From: an uncultured Ectothiorhodospiraceae bacterium
GTDB taxonomy: Bacteria > Pseudomonadota > Gammaproteobacteria > Nevskiales > Oceanococcaceae
Assembly (NCBI GenBank): GCA_937141935.1
Contig: CAKZQS010000035.1
Span: 1-39,435, forward strand
DNA length: 39,435 bases
Reading direction: 5' to 3'
The notes under the pieces were generated by a model that searched no databases, had not been told where the DNA came from, and worked only from the letters and a program-made list of their open reading frames with translations. Below, piece by piece: positions 16,626 to 30,139 of the stretch (positions within the stretch are counted from its first letter, which is position 1; each line of letters begins with the position of its first letter). A program made the position numbers and the translations under genes.

Positions 16626-16898
16626 TTCGCGCTGCGCGAAAGTGCCGGGCCGCACTACAGCGCTAGCGGTCGAAACCCGACGATTTTGGCCGCATGAGTT
16701 GTTTCGGCAGGGTATTGCTGCCCTGAAAGGCTATTTTTAGCTTTGCTCTTGACCAGATGTCATTTTCAAGCTGTTTGGCGGCCTAGCAACGCGCGAGCGC
16801 AATAACCACGCCTCCCGGAGCCAGCCCGTCCGCAAGCCATCGGCTGGCTGTCGGCATGCAATAGGCAGACGCGCCCTGATGCTGAGTCGTGGATCGCG

Positions 16899-17891
16899 CT
16901 AGGTTATTTTCTTCGAAAATCGAAGCTCGACTTTTCGTTGAAAGGTCGGCCAGCGAACATCTTCCGGCAGCCATTCACGAATCACTTCGGTGATTCGTTC
17001 AGCAGCTCCAATAAATTGCAGCGCCCTATCAGAATCTACAACTTTACCACCCACTCTCGCCTCACCCTCATGAACAAACCTATTTCGGGCTGTCTGAAGA
17101 TTTTTGAAGCATTCCCACAGCTCCTTATCCTCTTTTAGCGAGTGTCCGCAACACATCTTGAGTAGAGCTGAAAACCCCTCCTCGACGGACGGGTTGTTTA
17201 GCTTGTTCTTTCTGTTATTTATCCACTGCCACAATTCACCAGGAACCGTGTTTTTCGATTGCAAACTCGCGAGAGTTTCGGAGATAAAAACTTCCAAGCT
17301 CGTGAACGTCAGCACTAGCGACGCACCGACGTGGGGAAGCACTCCTTTGGCGTCGGTAAGCAGCGTTCTCCACTGCGGGGGATTGAATTCTTCCGGCAGC
17401 GACAGCACATCTGCCCAGACGTGAGCGTCGCACCAAATCCACCTGAGTTCAAAGGCACGTGAACCCCTGAATCGGAGCTTGCCCTCTTCCTCCTTCAGCT
17501 CCGAACCATCGTCTTCAAGATATCTCATTTCCCAGCTACATCGCGGCACCTCTACTGACTTGATTGCAGCCGCCTGTGTCACATATTTCAGTCGCTCGAG
17601 GTGTCGCTCAATAGCGAAATTAATTACTGAGTACGGCGGATCAATTTCCGAGCCCGCACCCCGCGAGAAACTATCTTTGTAGAACCGGATCGCTAGGACG
17701 TCGGCAAAGTAAATCTGCTTCCCATTTATCGTTATTTGCTCGTCTTCCGGTCGGGTCTTAGCGCTATCGCTTCGCTGAGGCACACCAACCTGAATGGCGT
17801 ACTCATTAACTTGGTACGTTTCCAGCAGAAATTCTTCACCCTCTGGAACAGCCAGCTCGAAAGGAAGCTGCGCATGCAACTGCGCGATCAT
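16899..17891 (-). CDS. Orphan protein with a C-terminal HEPN-like domain
   Basis: I do not recognise the full-length family of this 330-residue protein. Its base composition is clearly AT-richer than both neighbours, so it looks horizontally acquired. From about residue 190 the protein is helical ([17 protein letters not shown]), and [15 protein letters not shown] contains R269-N270-x-x-x-H274, which fits the R-x4-H motif of HEPN domains, often RNases in toxin and defence systems. The N-terminal 180 residues look like a mixed alpha/beta domain without a recognised motif. The start ATG lies 11 bases after the stop of the alcohol dehydrogenase and lacks a clear ribosome site, so a start further in or read-through expression is possible. 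No antitoxin gene is adjacent. Confidence 0.65.
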   Translation of the reverse strand: MIAQLHAQLPFELAVPEGEEFLLETYQVNEYAIQVGVPQRSDSAKTRPEDEQITINGKQIYFADVLAIRFYKDSFSRGAGSEIDPPYSVINFAIERHLERLKYVTQAAAIKSVEVPRCSWEMRYLEDDGSELKEEEGKLRFRGSRAFELRWIWCDAHVWADVLSLPEEFNPPQWRTLLTDAKGVLPHVGASLVLTFTSLEVFISETLASLQSKNTVPGELWQWINNRKNKLNNPSVEEGFSALLKMCCGHSLKEDKELWECFKNLQTARNRFVHEGEARVGGKVVDSDRALQFIGAAERITEVIREWLPEDVRWPTFQRKVELRFSKKIT

Positions 17892-17902
17892 ATGGCGGCC
17901 CG

Positions 17903-18916
17903 CTACCGGGTCAACACCACCCGGTACCGCGCGTTGCCGTCGCGCACGTGCCGGATGGCCTTGTTGACCTGATCCATGGGGTAAACCTGGGTCTGCGGCG
18001 CGATGGCGTGGCGGGCGCAGAAGTCCAGCATCATCCGCGTGCTGGTGGGCGTGCCCATCGGGGTGCCCGACACGCTTTTTTCGCCGCCAATCAGCGCGAA
18101 GGGCGGCACCGGCACGGGCTCGAGCACCGCACCCACGAAGTGCAGCCGGCCGCGCGGGGCCAGGGCCGCCAGGTAGCGGTTCCAGTCCAGCGGCACGTTT
18201 ACGGTGACCAGCACGAAGTCATGCCGGCCGGCCTCGGCCTTCAGCGCATCTTTATCGCGGCTGTTCACCACCCGGTGCGCGCCCAGCTCGCGGGCCTCGT
18301 CGGCCTTCTCGGGGCTGGAGGAAAAGGCCGTGACCTCGCAGCCCCAGGCGCGGGCGAATTGCAGCGCCAGGTGGCCCAGGCCGCCCACGCCGACCACGGC
18401 GACGCGGTCGGTGGGCCGCACGCCGGCGGTCAGCAGCGGGTGAAAAACGGTGATGCCGCCGCAAAACAGCGGCCCGGCCGCGGCGGCGTCGAGCTCCTCG
18501 GGCAGAGCGATGGCCCACATCCAGTGCGCACGCACGCGCTCGGCAAAGCCGCCGTGGCGGCCCACGATGGTTTCCTGCGAGTTCGGGCACAGGTTCTGCG
18601 CGCCGTCCAGGCAGCTGCCGCAGGCACCGCAGCTATGCGCGAACCAGCCCAGACCCACGCGGGCCCCGACCTGCGGGCCGCGCGCACGCGGGCCCTTGTC
18701 GACAATGCGGCCGATAATTTCGTGGCCGGGCACCAGCGGGTACTGGCTGCGGCCCCATTCGTTGTCGATCATCGACAGGTCCGAGTGGCAGATGCCGCAG
18801 TGCTCGACCTCGATCTCGACCTCGTCGTCGCCGATCGCGCGCAGCTCGACCTCGATGGCCTCCAGCTCGGCGCCGGCCTGGGGCACGGCCCAGGCCTGGG
18901 TGGACTTGCTGCTCAT
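17903..18916 (-). CDS. Zinc-dependent NAD(P) alcohol dehydrogenase, cinnamyl-alcohol type
   Basis: The 337-residue medium-chain dehydrogenase oxidises alcohols or reduces aldehydes. The catalytic zinc site is visible in [11 protein letters not shown] at about 37-47 and GHEIIGRI at about 59-66; the structural zinc cysteines are in [16 protein letters not shown]. The Rossmann motif is [18 protein letters not shown]. This pattern fits the CAD/YahK-like subgroup, which usually prefers NADPH and aldehyde reduction. The ATG at 18916 is the first methionine before the conserved domain. It diverges from the FabH-like gene with 81 bases between starts, so the two probably share a regulatory region. 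Confidence 0.92.
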   Translation of the reverse strand: MSSKSTQAWAVPQAGAELEAIEVELRAIGDDEVEIEVEHCGICHSDLSMIDNEWGRSQYPLVPGHEIIGRIVDKGPRARGPQVGARVGLGWFAHSCGACGSCLDGAQNLCPNSQETIVGRHGGFAERVRAHWMWAIALPEELDAAAAGPLFCGGITVFHPLLTAGVRPTDRVAVVGVGGLGHLALQFARAWGCEVTAFSSSPEKADEARELGAHRVVNSRDKDALKAEAGRHDFVLVTVNVPLDWNRYLAALAPRGRLHFVGAVLEPVPVPPFALIGGEKSVSGTPMGTPTSTRMMLDFCARHAIAPQTQVYPMDQVNKAIRHVRDGNARYRVVLTR

Positions 18917-18997
18917 GTCGGCTCCAAAGGGCAATGGGTCGCCGACGCTAGCAAGCCGCTTGCTAGGATGCCAGCGCGCAGCAACGAGCCCGGCGAC

Positions 18998-19957
18998 ATG
19001 TACAGCAGGATTCTCGGCACCGGCAGCGCGCTGCCGCAGCGGCAGGTGCGCAACGCGGAGCTGGCCACGCAGGTGGAGACCTCGGATGAATGGGTCTTCG
19101 AGCGCACGGGCATCCGCGCGCGGCACGTGGCCGCGCCCGAGGAGATGACCTCCGACCTCGCGGCCCAGGCCAGCCGCGCCGCATTGCGCGCCGCGGGGCT
19201 GTGCGCCGACGACATCGACCTGATTGTGGTGGCGACCACCACGCCGGACATGGTCTTCCCCTCCACCGCCTGCATCCTGCAACGCAAGCTGGGCGTGCCC
19301 GAGGGCGCCGCCGCCTTTGATGTGCAGGCCGTGTGCTCGGGCTTTGTGTATGCGCTGGCCATTGCCGACAAGTTCATCGCCAGCGGCCAGCATCGGCACG
19401 CACTGGTGGTGGGCGCCGAGGTCTTCTCACGCCTGCTGGACTGGAGCGACCGCCGCACCTGCGTGCTGTTTGGCGACGGCGGCGGCGCCGTGGTGCTGGG
19501 CGCGGCGGCCGAGCCCGGTATCCGCTCCAGCCACCTGCATGCGGCCGGCGGCCAAGGCGACATCCTGCGCGTGCAGGGCGCGCCCACCAGCGGCCACCTG
19601 GCCGACGCCGTGTTCGTGGAGATGGACGGCCAGGCCGTGTTCCGCTTTGCGGTGCGCGTGCTGGAGCAGGTCTGCAAGGAAACGCTGCAGGCCAACAACA
19701 TCAGCGGCGCCGACATCGACTGGCTGGTGCCGCACCAGGCCAACATCCGCATCATCCAGGCCACCGCCCGCAAGCTGGGCCTGCCGCCCGAGCGCGTGGT
19801 GACGACGCTGGAGGACCAGGGCAATACCTCGGCCGCCTCGGTGCCGCTGGCGCTGGATGCCGCCGTGCGCGATGGCCGCATCCAGCGCGGCCACACCGTG
19901 CTGCTGGAGGCCGTGGGCGGCGGCATGACCTGGGGCAGCGTGCTGCTGACCTACTAG
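18998..19957 (+). CDS. fabH: 3-oxoacyl-ACP synthase III (FabH-type ketoacyl synthase)
   Basis: The 319-residue protein condenses an acyl-CoA primer with malonyl-ACP. The catalytic triad is complete: C113 in [12 protein letters not shown]246 in [10 protein letters not shown] and N276 in QGNTSAAS. Other family signatures are [10 protein letters not shown] at about 36-45, [11 protein letters not shown] at about 157-167 and [11 protein letters not shown] at the C-terminus. Length is typical for FabH. An ATG 30 bases upstream is possible, but the ATG at 18998 aligns with usual FabH N-termini. It is not in a fab cluster, so it may be an accessory FabH for special primers rather than the housekeeping copy. 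Confidence 0.9.
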   Translation: MYSRILGTGSALPQRQVRNAELATQVETSDEWVFERTGIRARHVAAPEEMTSDLAAQASRAALRAAGLCADDIDLIVVATTTPDMVFPSTACILQRKLGVPEGAAAFDVQAVCSGFVYALAIADKFIASGQHRHALVVGAEVFSRLLDWSDRRTCVLFGDGGGAVVLGAAAEPGIRSSHLHAAGGQGDILRVQGAPTSGHLADAVFVEMDGQAVFRFAVRVLEQVCKETLQANNISGADIDWLVPHQANIRIIQATARKLGLPPERVVTTLEDQGNTSAASVPLALDAAVRDGRIQRGHTVLLEAVGGGMTWGSVLLTY

Positions 19958-20100
19958 CGCGCAGCCACCGGCGGCCATCTCGGATGCGGCAGCGCCCGCC
20001 CCGCAAGCCTCCCCCACACCGTTTTAGGCGACGGCGGCGAGCGCGTATCCTGTGGGCAGGAGACCGATGAGTCGCCACGCCCGGCGACGAGGAGAGCAAG

Positions 20101-20943
20101 GTGGGCAAAGGCACCAGCTACGAGGCGAAAACGCCCGATGCCGCGGGTCGCATCGCCTATAGCGCGCAGGAAAACGCCACCTGGGCGGCGCTGCATGCGC
20201 GGCAAAGCGATGCGGTGGCCGCTGCGGCCTGCCCGGAGTACCTGCATGGGCTGACGCTGCTGGACCTGCCCGCCGAGCGCATCCCGCAAATCCCCGAGAT
20301 CAACCGCGTGCTGCAACGCGAGACGGGCTGGGCGGTGGAGCCGGTGCCGGCGCTGATCCCCTTTGGCCGCTTTTTCGAACTGCTGGCCAGCCGCCGCTTT
20401 CCGGCCGCCACCTTCATCCGCCGCCCGGAGGAGATGGACTACCTGCAGGAGCCGGACATCTTTCACGAGATCTACGGCCACACGCCGATGCTGACGCACC
20501 CGGCCTTTGCCGCCTTCACCGAGCACTACGGGAAGCTGGGCCTGGCGGCCGGCGACAAGGAGCGGATCACGCTGGCGCGGCTGTACTGGTTCACCGTGGA
20601 GTTTGGCCTGGTGCAAGCGCCGGGCGAGGCGCCGAAGATCTACGGCGGCGGCATTTTGTCCTCGATCGGCGAAACGCAGTACGCGCTGCATGACCCGCGC
20701 GCCGAGCGGCGGCCCTTTGACTTGCTTGAGGCGCTGCGCACGCCCTACCGCATCGACATCCTGCAGCCGCGCTATTTCGTGCTGGAGACGCTGGAGCAGC
20801 TGTACGCACTGACCCAGATGGACCTGATGGCGCAGGTGCGCGAAGCCCGCGCGCAGGGCCTGCTGCCCAAACCCTATGCCGAGGACGCCGCACCCGGCTC
20901 CCGCCCGCAGGCCGGCCACATGGGCCAGGCCGACGTTCACTGA
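20101..20943 (+). CDS. phhA: Phenylalanine 4-monooxygenase
   Basis: The 280-residue enzyme hydroxylates phenylalanine to tyrosine with O2 and a tetrahydropterin cofactor. The iron-binding facial triad is visible: H122 and H127 in FHEIYGHTP, and E167 in YWFTVEFGL. Other family segments are IPQIPEINRVLQ, IPFGRFFELLASRRFPAATFIR and YGGGILSSIGET. Like bacterial enzymes, it has no N-terminal regulatory ACT domain. Translation starts at GTG, supported by GAGGAGAGCAAG directly upstream. It is followed 26 bases later by the dioxygenase gene, so it heads a catabolic cluster. The pterin dehydratase (phhB) that usually accompanies it is absent here. Confidence 0.95.
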   Translation: MGKGTSYEAKTPDAAGRIAYSAQENATWAALHARQSDAVAAAACPEYLHGLTLLDLPAERIPQIPEINRVLQRETGWAVEPVPALIPFGRFFELLASRRFPAATFIRRPEEMDYLQEPDIFHEIYGHTPMLTHPAFAAFTEHYGKLGLAAGDKERITLARLYWFTVEFGLVQAPGEAPKIYGGGILSSIGETQYALHDPRAERRPFDLLEALRTPYRIDILQPRYFVLETLEQLYALTQMDLMAQVREARAQGLLPKPYAEDAAPGSRPQAGHMGQADVH

Positions 20944-20969
20944 TTTCAAACTGCCATGACGAGGCCACG

Positions 20970-22040
<1,071 letters not shown>

Positions 22041-22159
22041 GACGTCGCGTGAAAGTTTCCACAGATGGCCGCAGCTCGGGAAAATGGCTCGGAATGGCGG
22101 AAACACGGTGAGGAAGGCCTGTGAGCGCGGGCCGCGACCGGGTGTTGCGTGGAAAGCAA

Positions 22160-22293
22160 CCGCAGATTTCACAGATTGCGCAGATTGAAGAGAAAGCCAG
22201 GATGACGCTGGCGGATGCGTCCGGCAGCCACCGTGGGCGCCCCCTTGGCCCGATACGTCTGTACTGAATCGGTGAAATCTGCGAAATCTGTGG
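22160..22293 (-). repeat. Palindromic intergenic repeat, copy 3 (opposite orientation)
   Basis: The gap between hpd and hmgA (22041-22402) holds no gene but carries this element. Its arms are CCGCAGATTTCACAGATT plus a third GCGCAGATT (22160-22186), and at 22267-22293 the reverse complement of CCACAGATTTCGCAGATTT and a further unit. Read on the minus strand, it is preceded by GGCCGGGAGAAAAGCAGAA, close to the flank of copy 1, and followed by GGTTGCTTTCC, close to the flank of copy 2. The centre is unrelated in sequence to the other copies. Confidence 0.85.
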
Positions 22294-22402
22294 TTCTGCT
22301 TTTCTCCCGGCCAAGGCCTGTGCCCCGGCGTGATCATCTCGGCATCTGTGGGAAGGGCCGCCCACCGGCCTTATCTTTGGGCCGCTGAAGGAGGAGCTTG
22401 CA

Positions 22403-23533
22403 ATGCGTAACTGGATACGGGTGCCGCAGCGGCACGGGGTGCATTCGCGGCAGGCGCATTGCGACCTGCCGGAAGAGGCGCCCTATGAGCGCGAAATGGG
22501 CAAGGCGGGCTTTTTTGGGCCTACGGCGCATTTCCACCACCGCCACCCGCCCACGAGCTGGAGCCGCTGGGAGGGGCCCTTGCGGCCGCGCGCCTACACG
22601 CTGCCGGGGCTCGATGCGACGCTGCCCATGCCCTGGGAGGCGCCGGAGCTGCTGCACAACGCCGCCTGCCAGATGCGCTGGTGGCGGCTGGAGGCGCCGA
22701 TGCCCGACCTGGCGCGCAATGCCGATGGCGACCAGCTGCTGTTTGTGCATGCCGGCCGCGGCGCGCTGTTTTGCGACTGGGGTCACTTGGACTACCGCGA
22801 TGGCGACTACCTGCTGCTGCCGCGCGGCACGCTGTGGCGGCTGGAGCCCGAGGAGCCCACCACGCTGCTGATGATCGAGGCCCGCGGCGACAGCTTCCAG
22901 CTGCCCGACAAGGGCCTGGCCGGCCCGCAGGCGATCTTTGACCCGGCGGTGCTCGACATCCCCGAGATGAACGAGCGCTTTCGCGCCCAGCAGGGCGACA
23001 CGCCGACCACGGTGCAGATCAAGCGCCACGACATCGTCAGCCGCGTGCACTACCCCTACAACCCGCTGGATGCGCTGGGCTGGCATGGCGATTTGGCCGC
23101 GGTGCGCCTGAACTGGCGCGACATCCGCCCGCTGGCCAGCCACCGCTACCACCTGCCGCCTTCAGTGCACAGCACCTTCGTGGCCGCGCGCTTCGTCGTC
23201 TGTACCTTCGTGCCACGGCCGATCGAAACCGACCCGGGCGCGCTGAAGGTGCCCTTCTTCCACAACAACGACGATTTCGACGAGGTCATCTTCTATCATG
23301 CGGGGGACTTCTTCTCCCGCGACAATATCGACGCCGGCATGCTCAGCTTTCACCCGGCCGGCTTCACCCATGGCCCGCACCCGAAGGCCTTCGCGGCCGG
23401 CGCGCGTGCGGCCAAGACCCATACCGATGAGGTGGCCGTGATGATCGACACCCGCGATGCCCTGAAGGTCGCCCCCGACCTTGCCGGCGTCGAGAACATC
23501 GACTACGTCGACAGCTGGGGCGGCGGCGCATGA
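22403..23533 (+). CDS. hmgA: Homogentisate 1,2-dioxygenase (short type)
   Basis: The 376-residue enzyme opens the ring of homogentisate to maleylacetoacetate with Fe(II) and O2. The cupin metal site is visible as FHNNDDFDEVIFYH at about 286-299 (H287, E294) and FTHGPHP at about 321-327. It is shorter than the 430-residue enzyme of Pseudomonas and matches a shorter subgroup. A strong ribosome site (AAGGAGGAGCTTGCA) fixes the ATG. Its stop overlaps the start of the next gene by four bases (ATGA), so translation is probably coupled. The 362-base gap before it suggests its own promoter or read-through across the repeat element. Confidence 0.93.
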   Translation: MRNWIRVPQRHGVHSRQAHCDLPEEAPYEREMGKAGFFGPTAHFHHRHPPTSWSRWEGPLRPRAYTLPGLDATLPMPWEAPELLHNAACQMRWWRLEAPMPDLARNADGDQLLFVHAGRGALFCDWGHLDYRDGDYLLLPRGTLWRLEPEEPTTLLMIEARGDSFQLPDKGLAGPQAIFDPAVLDIPEMNERFRAQQGDTPTTVQIKRHDIVSRVHYPYNPLDALGWHGDLAAVRLNWRDIRPLASHRYHLPPSVHSTFVAARFVVCTFVPRPIETDPGALKVPFFHNNDDFDEVIFYHAGDFFSRDNIDAGMLSFHPAGFTHGPHPKAFAAGARAAKTHTDEVAVMIDTRDALKVAPDLAGVENIDYVDSWGGGA

Positions 23534-24138
23534 GCCTGCAACTGCTGGGCAGCCGCACTTCGCCCTTTGTGCGCCAAGTGCGCGTCACGGCGCTGGAAAA
23601 GGGCCTGGGCGAGGCCCTGCCGCTGCGCGAGACCAACCCCTTTGAAAACGACCCGGCGCTGCTGGCCGCCAACCCGCTGGGCAAGGTGCCGGCGCTCGTC
23701 GGCACGCCGCTGGGCACGCTGCACGACAGCCGGCTGCTGTGCGAATACATCGACAGCCTGCGCCCCGAGCCGCCGCTGCTGCCGCGCGACGGCGGCGCCC
23801 GCTGGGCCGTGCTGCGCCGGCAGGCCACCGCCGTCGGCATCATGGATGCCGCCGCCGCCCATGTGATGGAGGCCCGCCGCGACGACGGCGCCATCTCCGC
23901 GCATTGGCAGCAGCGGCGCGAGCAGGCCATGGCCCGCGGCGCCGCGGCCCTGGCCGCCGACTTCGCCCAGGATGGCTTCGCGCTGGACCTGGGCAGCATC
24001 GCCACCGCCGTCGCGCTGGCCTATCTCGATTTTCGCCACCCCCAGGTGGAGTGGCGCCGCGCGCACGCCGCGCTGGCCGCCTGGGTCGATGACTTCGCCC
24101 AGCGGCCGTCGATGACGGCCAGCGCCCCGCCCGCCTGA
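23530..24138 (+). CDS. Glutathione S-transferase family protein in the homogentisate operon
   Basis: The 202-residue protein has the GST thioredoxin-like N-domain: SRTSPFVRQVRVTALEKGL at about 8-26, then NPLGKVPALVG at about 55-65 with the cis-proline, and HDSRLLCEYIDSL at about 73-85. The C-domain is helical. The N-terminus resembles the YibF/YfcF-like group rather than maleylacetoacetate isomerase, and a true isomerase is encoded two genes downstream. Its substrate is unknown; it may use a side product of the pathway. It overlaps hmgA by four bases and is followed 22 bases later by fahA. Confidence 0.88.
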   Translation: MSLQLLGSRTSPFVRQVRVTALEKGLGEALPLRETNPFENDPALLAANPLGKVPALVGTPLGTLHDSRLLCEYIDSLRPEPPLLPRDGGARWAVLRRQATAVGIMDAAAAHVMEARRDDGAISAHWQQRREQAMARGAAALAADFAQDGFALDLGSIATAVALAYLDFRHPQVEWRRAHAALAAWVDDFAQRPSMTASAPPA

Positions 24139-24160
24139 ACCCCAACGCAGGAGCTCCACG

Positions 24161-25177
24161 ATGATCCTTGCCACGCTGAGCAACCCCGGTTCACGCGACG
24201 GCCGCCTCGTCGTCGTCACCCGCGACCACCGCAGCTGCGCGCCCGTGGGCAACATCGCCCCCGACCTGCGCACGGCACTGGAAAACTGGGAGGGCGTCAT
24301 CGACGCGCTGGCCGAGCGTGCCGAGCGTCTGGAGCGCAGCCCCGCGCTGGGCGAGGAGTTCGACCCCGCCGAATGCCTGTCGCCCCTGCCCCGCAGCTGG
24401 GCCTGGGCCGACGGCAGCGCCTATGTGAACCACGTGCAGCTGGTGCGCCAGGCGCGCGGCGCGCAGATGCCCGAGAGCTTCTGGGCCGACCCGCTGATGT
24501 ACCAGGGCGGCAGCGACACCTTCCTGGCGCCCACGCAGGACATCCCGCTGCGCGACCCCGAGCACGGGCTGGACCTGGAGGCCGAAATCGCCATCGTTAC
24601 CGGCGACGTGCCCATGGGCGTTGCGGCCGAGGAGGCCGGCCAGTACATCCGCCTGCTGATGCTGTGCAACGACGTCTCGCTGCGTGGCCTGATCCCCGGC
24701 GAGCTGGCCAAGGGCTTCGGCTTTTTCCAGTCCAAGCCCAGCTCGGCCTTCTCGCCGCTGGCGCTGACGCCTGACGAACTGGGCGAGCGCTGGCGCGACG
24801 GCAAGCTGCACGGCGCGCTGCGCAGCAGCGTCAACGGCGTGCTGCTGGGCCACCCGGACGCCGGCGTGGACATGACCTTCGACTTCCCCACGCTGATCGC
24901 CCACGCCGCCCGCACCCGGCCGCTGTCGGCCGGCACCATTATCGGCTCGGGCACGGTCTCCAACCGCGACCCCGACGGCGGCCCCGGCAAGCCGGTCAGC
25001 GAGGGCGGGCTGGGCTATTCCTGCCTGGCCGAACAGCGCATGGTCGAAAAGATTCGCCACGGCGAGATGCGCACGCCCTTTTTGAAGCCCGGCGACGAGG
25101 TGCGCATCGAGATGCTGGGCGACGACGGCCGGGCGCTGTTTGGCACCATTGCGCAAACGGTGCGCGCGCATGACTGA
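24161..25177 (+). CDS. fahA: Fumarylacetoacetase family hydrolase
   Basis: The 338-residue enzyme would split fumarylacetoacetate into fumarate and acetoacetate. The metal-binding acidic residues are seen in LDLEAEIAIVTG at about 139-150 and LLMLCNDVSLRG at about 164-175, with FGFFQSKPSSAFSPLAL following and GSGTVSNRD near 270. It resembles the bacterial FAH form found next to hmgA rather than the longer eukaryotic type. The ATG follows AGGAGCTCCACG. The next gene starts inside its last codons (8-base overlap). Operon position strongly supports the pathway assignment. Confidence 0.93.
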   Translation: MILATLSNPGSRDGRLVVVTRDHRSCAPVGNIAPDLRTALENWEGVIDALAERAERLERSPALGEEFDPAECLSPLPRSWAWADGSAYVNHVQLVRQARGAQMPESFWADPLMYQGGSDTFLAPTQDIPLRDPEHGLDLEAEIAIVTGDVPMGVAAEEAGQYIRLLMLCNDVSLRGLIPGELAKGFGFFQSKPSSAFSPLALTPDELGERWRDGKLHGALRSSVNGVLLGHPDAGVDMTFDFPTLIAHAARTRPLSAGTIIGSGTVSNRDPDGGPGKPVSEGGLGYSCLAEQRMVEKIRHGEMRTPFLKPGDEVRIEMLGDDGRALFGTIAQTVRAHD

Positions 25178-25885
25178 GCCCGCGCCGCCCCAGCCGCAGC
25201 AGGCCCCGGTACAACAGGCGCCGGTACAACGGGCCCAGGCGCCCACACTGCGCCTGTATGGCTATTGGCGCAGCAGTTCCAGCTGGCGCGTGCGCATCGC
25301 GCTGGCACTGAAGGGGCTGGATTACGAGGCCCGCCCGGTGCACCTGGTGCGCGAGGGCGGCGAGCAGCATCGGCCCGAATACCGCGCCCGCAACCCGCAG
25401 GCGCTGGTGCCGCTGCTGGAGCACGGCGAGTTTCGCCTGCAGCAGTCGCTGGCCATCTGCGAATATCTGGACAGCCTGGCGCCCACGCCGGCCCTGGTGC
25501 CCCACGCGCCGCAGGCCGCGGCGCAGGTGCGGGCGCTGGCGCAGCAGATCGCCTGCGAGATCCAGCCGCTGAACAACCTGCGCGTGCTGCAGCAACTGGG
25601 CAGCCGCTTTGGCGCCGGGCGCGAGCAGATCGCCGACTGGTACCGCTACTGGCTGACGCTGGGCTTTGACGCGCTGGAGGCGGCGCTGCCGGCCGTCGAC
25701 GGGCCCTATGCCTGCGGCTCGGACCCCACGTTGGTGGATGTTTGCCTGGTGCCGCAGATGTACAACGCCCGCCGCTACGAGGCCGACCTGTCGCCCTACC
25801 CGCGGCTGCGCGCCATCGAGGCCCACTGCCTGCGTCAGCCGGCTTTCGCCGACACGGCGCCCGAGGCCCAGCCGGATGCCGCCGC

Positions 25886-25889
<4 letters not shown>
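25170..25889 (+). CDS. maiA: Maleylacetoacetate isomerase
   Basis: The 239-residue zeta-class GST isomerises maleylacetoacetate to fumarylacetoacetate with glutathione. The diagnostic SSSSWRVRIALALKG lies at about 35-49, followed by NPQALVPLLEHG and QSLAICEYLD in the thioredoxin domain, and LVDVCLVPQMYNARRY in the C-domain. The first 25 residues are a proline/glutamine-rich extension containing a duplicated APVQ unit that is unusual for the family. The ATG overlaps the end of fahA; a start nearer the domain is possible but no better one is evident. Its stop overlaps the start of the CoA ligase (ATGA). Confidence 0.94.
25200..25229 (+). repeat. Two tandem 15-bp units in the maiA N-terminal coding region
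   Basis: CAGGCCCCGGTACAA and CAGGCGCCGGTACAA follow each other in frame and encode QAPVQ twice, within a proline/glutamine-rich extension. Confidence 0.8.
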
Positions 25890-27814
<1,925 letters not shown>

Positions 27815-27818
27815 GGCC

Positions 27819-27880
27819 CGGCGGCGCGCCGGGTCCGCAGCCCGGGCCGGTGCCCGGGCCACGCCCGCAAGGGCTTGCGG
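27819..27880. terminator. Cluster of stem-loops between convergent genes
   Basis: Three GC-rich inverted repeats lie between the convergent ends of the CoA ligase and the M28 peptidase. The best is GCCCGGGC-CGGT-GCCCGGGC (27840-27859); a third is CCGCAAG-GG-CTTGCGG shaped (27865-27880). They lack a proper T run on the plus strand, so bidirectional termination is an inference. Confidence 0.4.
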
Positions 27881-27881
27881 C

Positions 27882-29563
<1,682 letters not shown>

Positions 29564-29567
<4 letters not shown>

Positions 29568-30070
29568 GGTTCTCTACTCCCCGTGTCCTCCCCGCCCGCC
29601 GGCACCGGTCGCAGCGGACCGCTGCAGCGCCGGCACAAATAGCGCACGCCACGCTGGGCGCGACGGTGACGGGTGGTTGTGATGTCGTGTACGGAACAGT
29701 CGCAAGCGTACCGGAAGCGCCGCTGGCTGCGTAGCGGCGTGACGGCCGCGTTGTGGCAGCGCTGGGGCACGCAGCCCAGCGCGCGCATCAGGGCCTGCCA
29801 CTCCGGCCCATGCGGCCGCGCGCGGCGGCCATGCCGCTCCCACACCGCCAGGTGGCACAGCTCGTGGATCAGCGTGTCGCGGGCAAAGTCGGCGCCCTCG
29901 CGCTCGAGCAGCGCGGCGTTCAGGCGCAGCCGGTTCTCCCCCAGCCGCGCCTGGCCGGCGCTGGCGCCGCGCAGGTCCAGGCGCAGCTCCGGCTCGCGCC
30001 GCAGCGGGTAGCCGGCGGCGGCCAGCGCGGCCAGCACCGCGGGTAACTGGCGGCGCAGCATCGATTCCAT
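29564..30070 (-). CDS. sprT: SprT-like zinc metalloprotease
   Basis: The 168-residue protein has the SprT metalloprotease motif HELCH (H69-E70-x-x-H73) followed by HGPEWQALMRALG, and a C-terminal zinc ribbon with CDC and CRRC pairs. Eukaryotic SPRTN members degrade DNA-protein crosslinks; bacterial SprT is poorly characterised. The start is uncertain between ATG 30070 and ATG 30100 (ten residues longer); neither has a clear ribosome site. I chose the shorter one because the conserved helix starts there. It diverges from the saccharopine-dehydrogenase-like gene with about 70 bases between starts. Confidence 0.87.
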
Positions 30071-30139
30071 GGCGGGGCAGCGGCCAAAGGTCGGGGGCAT
30101 CTGGCAGGATAACGCCCCTTCGCACACAGGGACCGGGAC

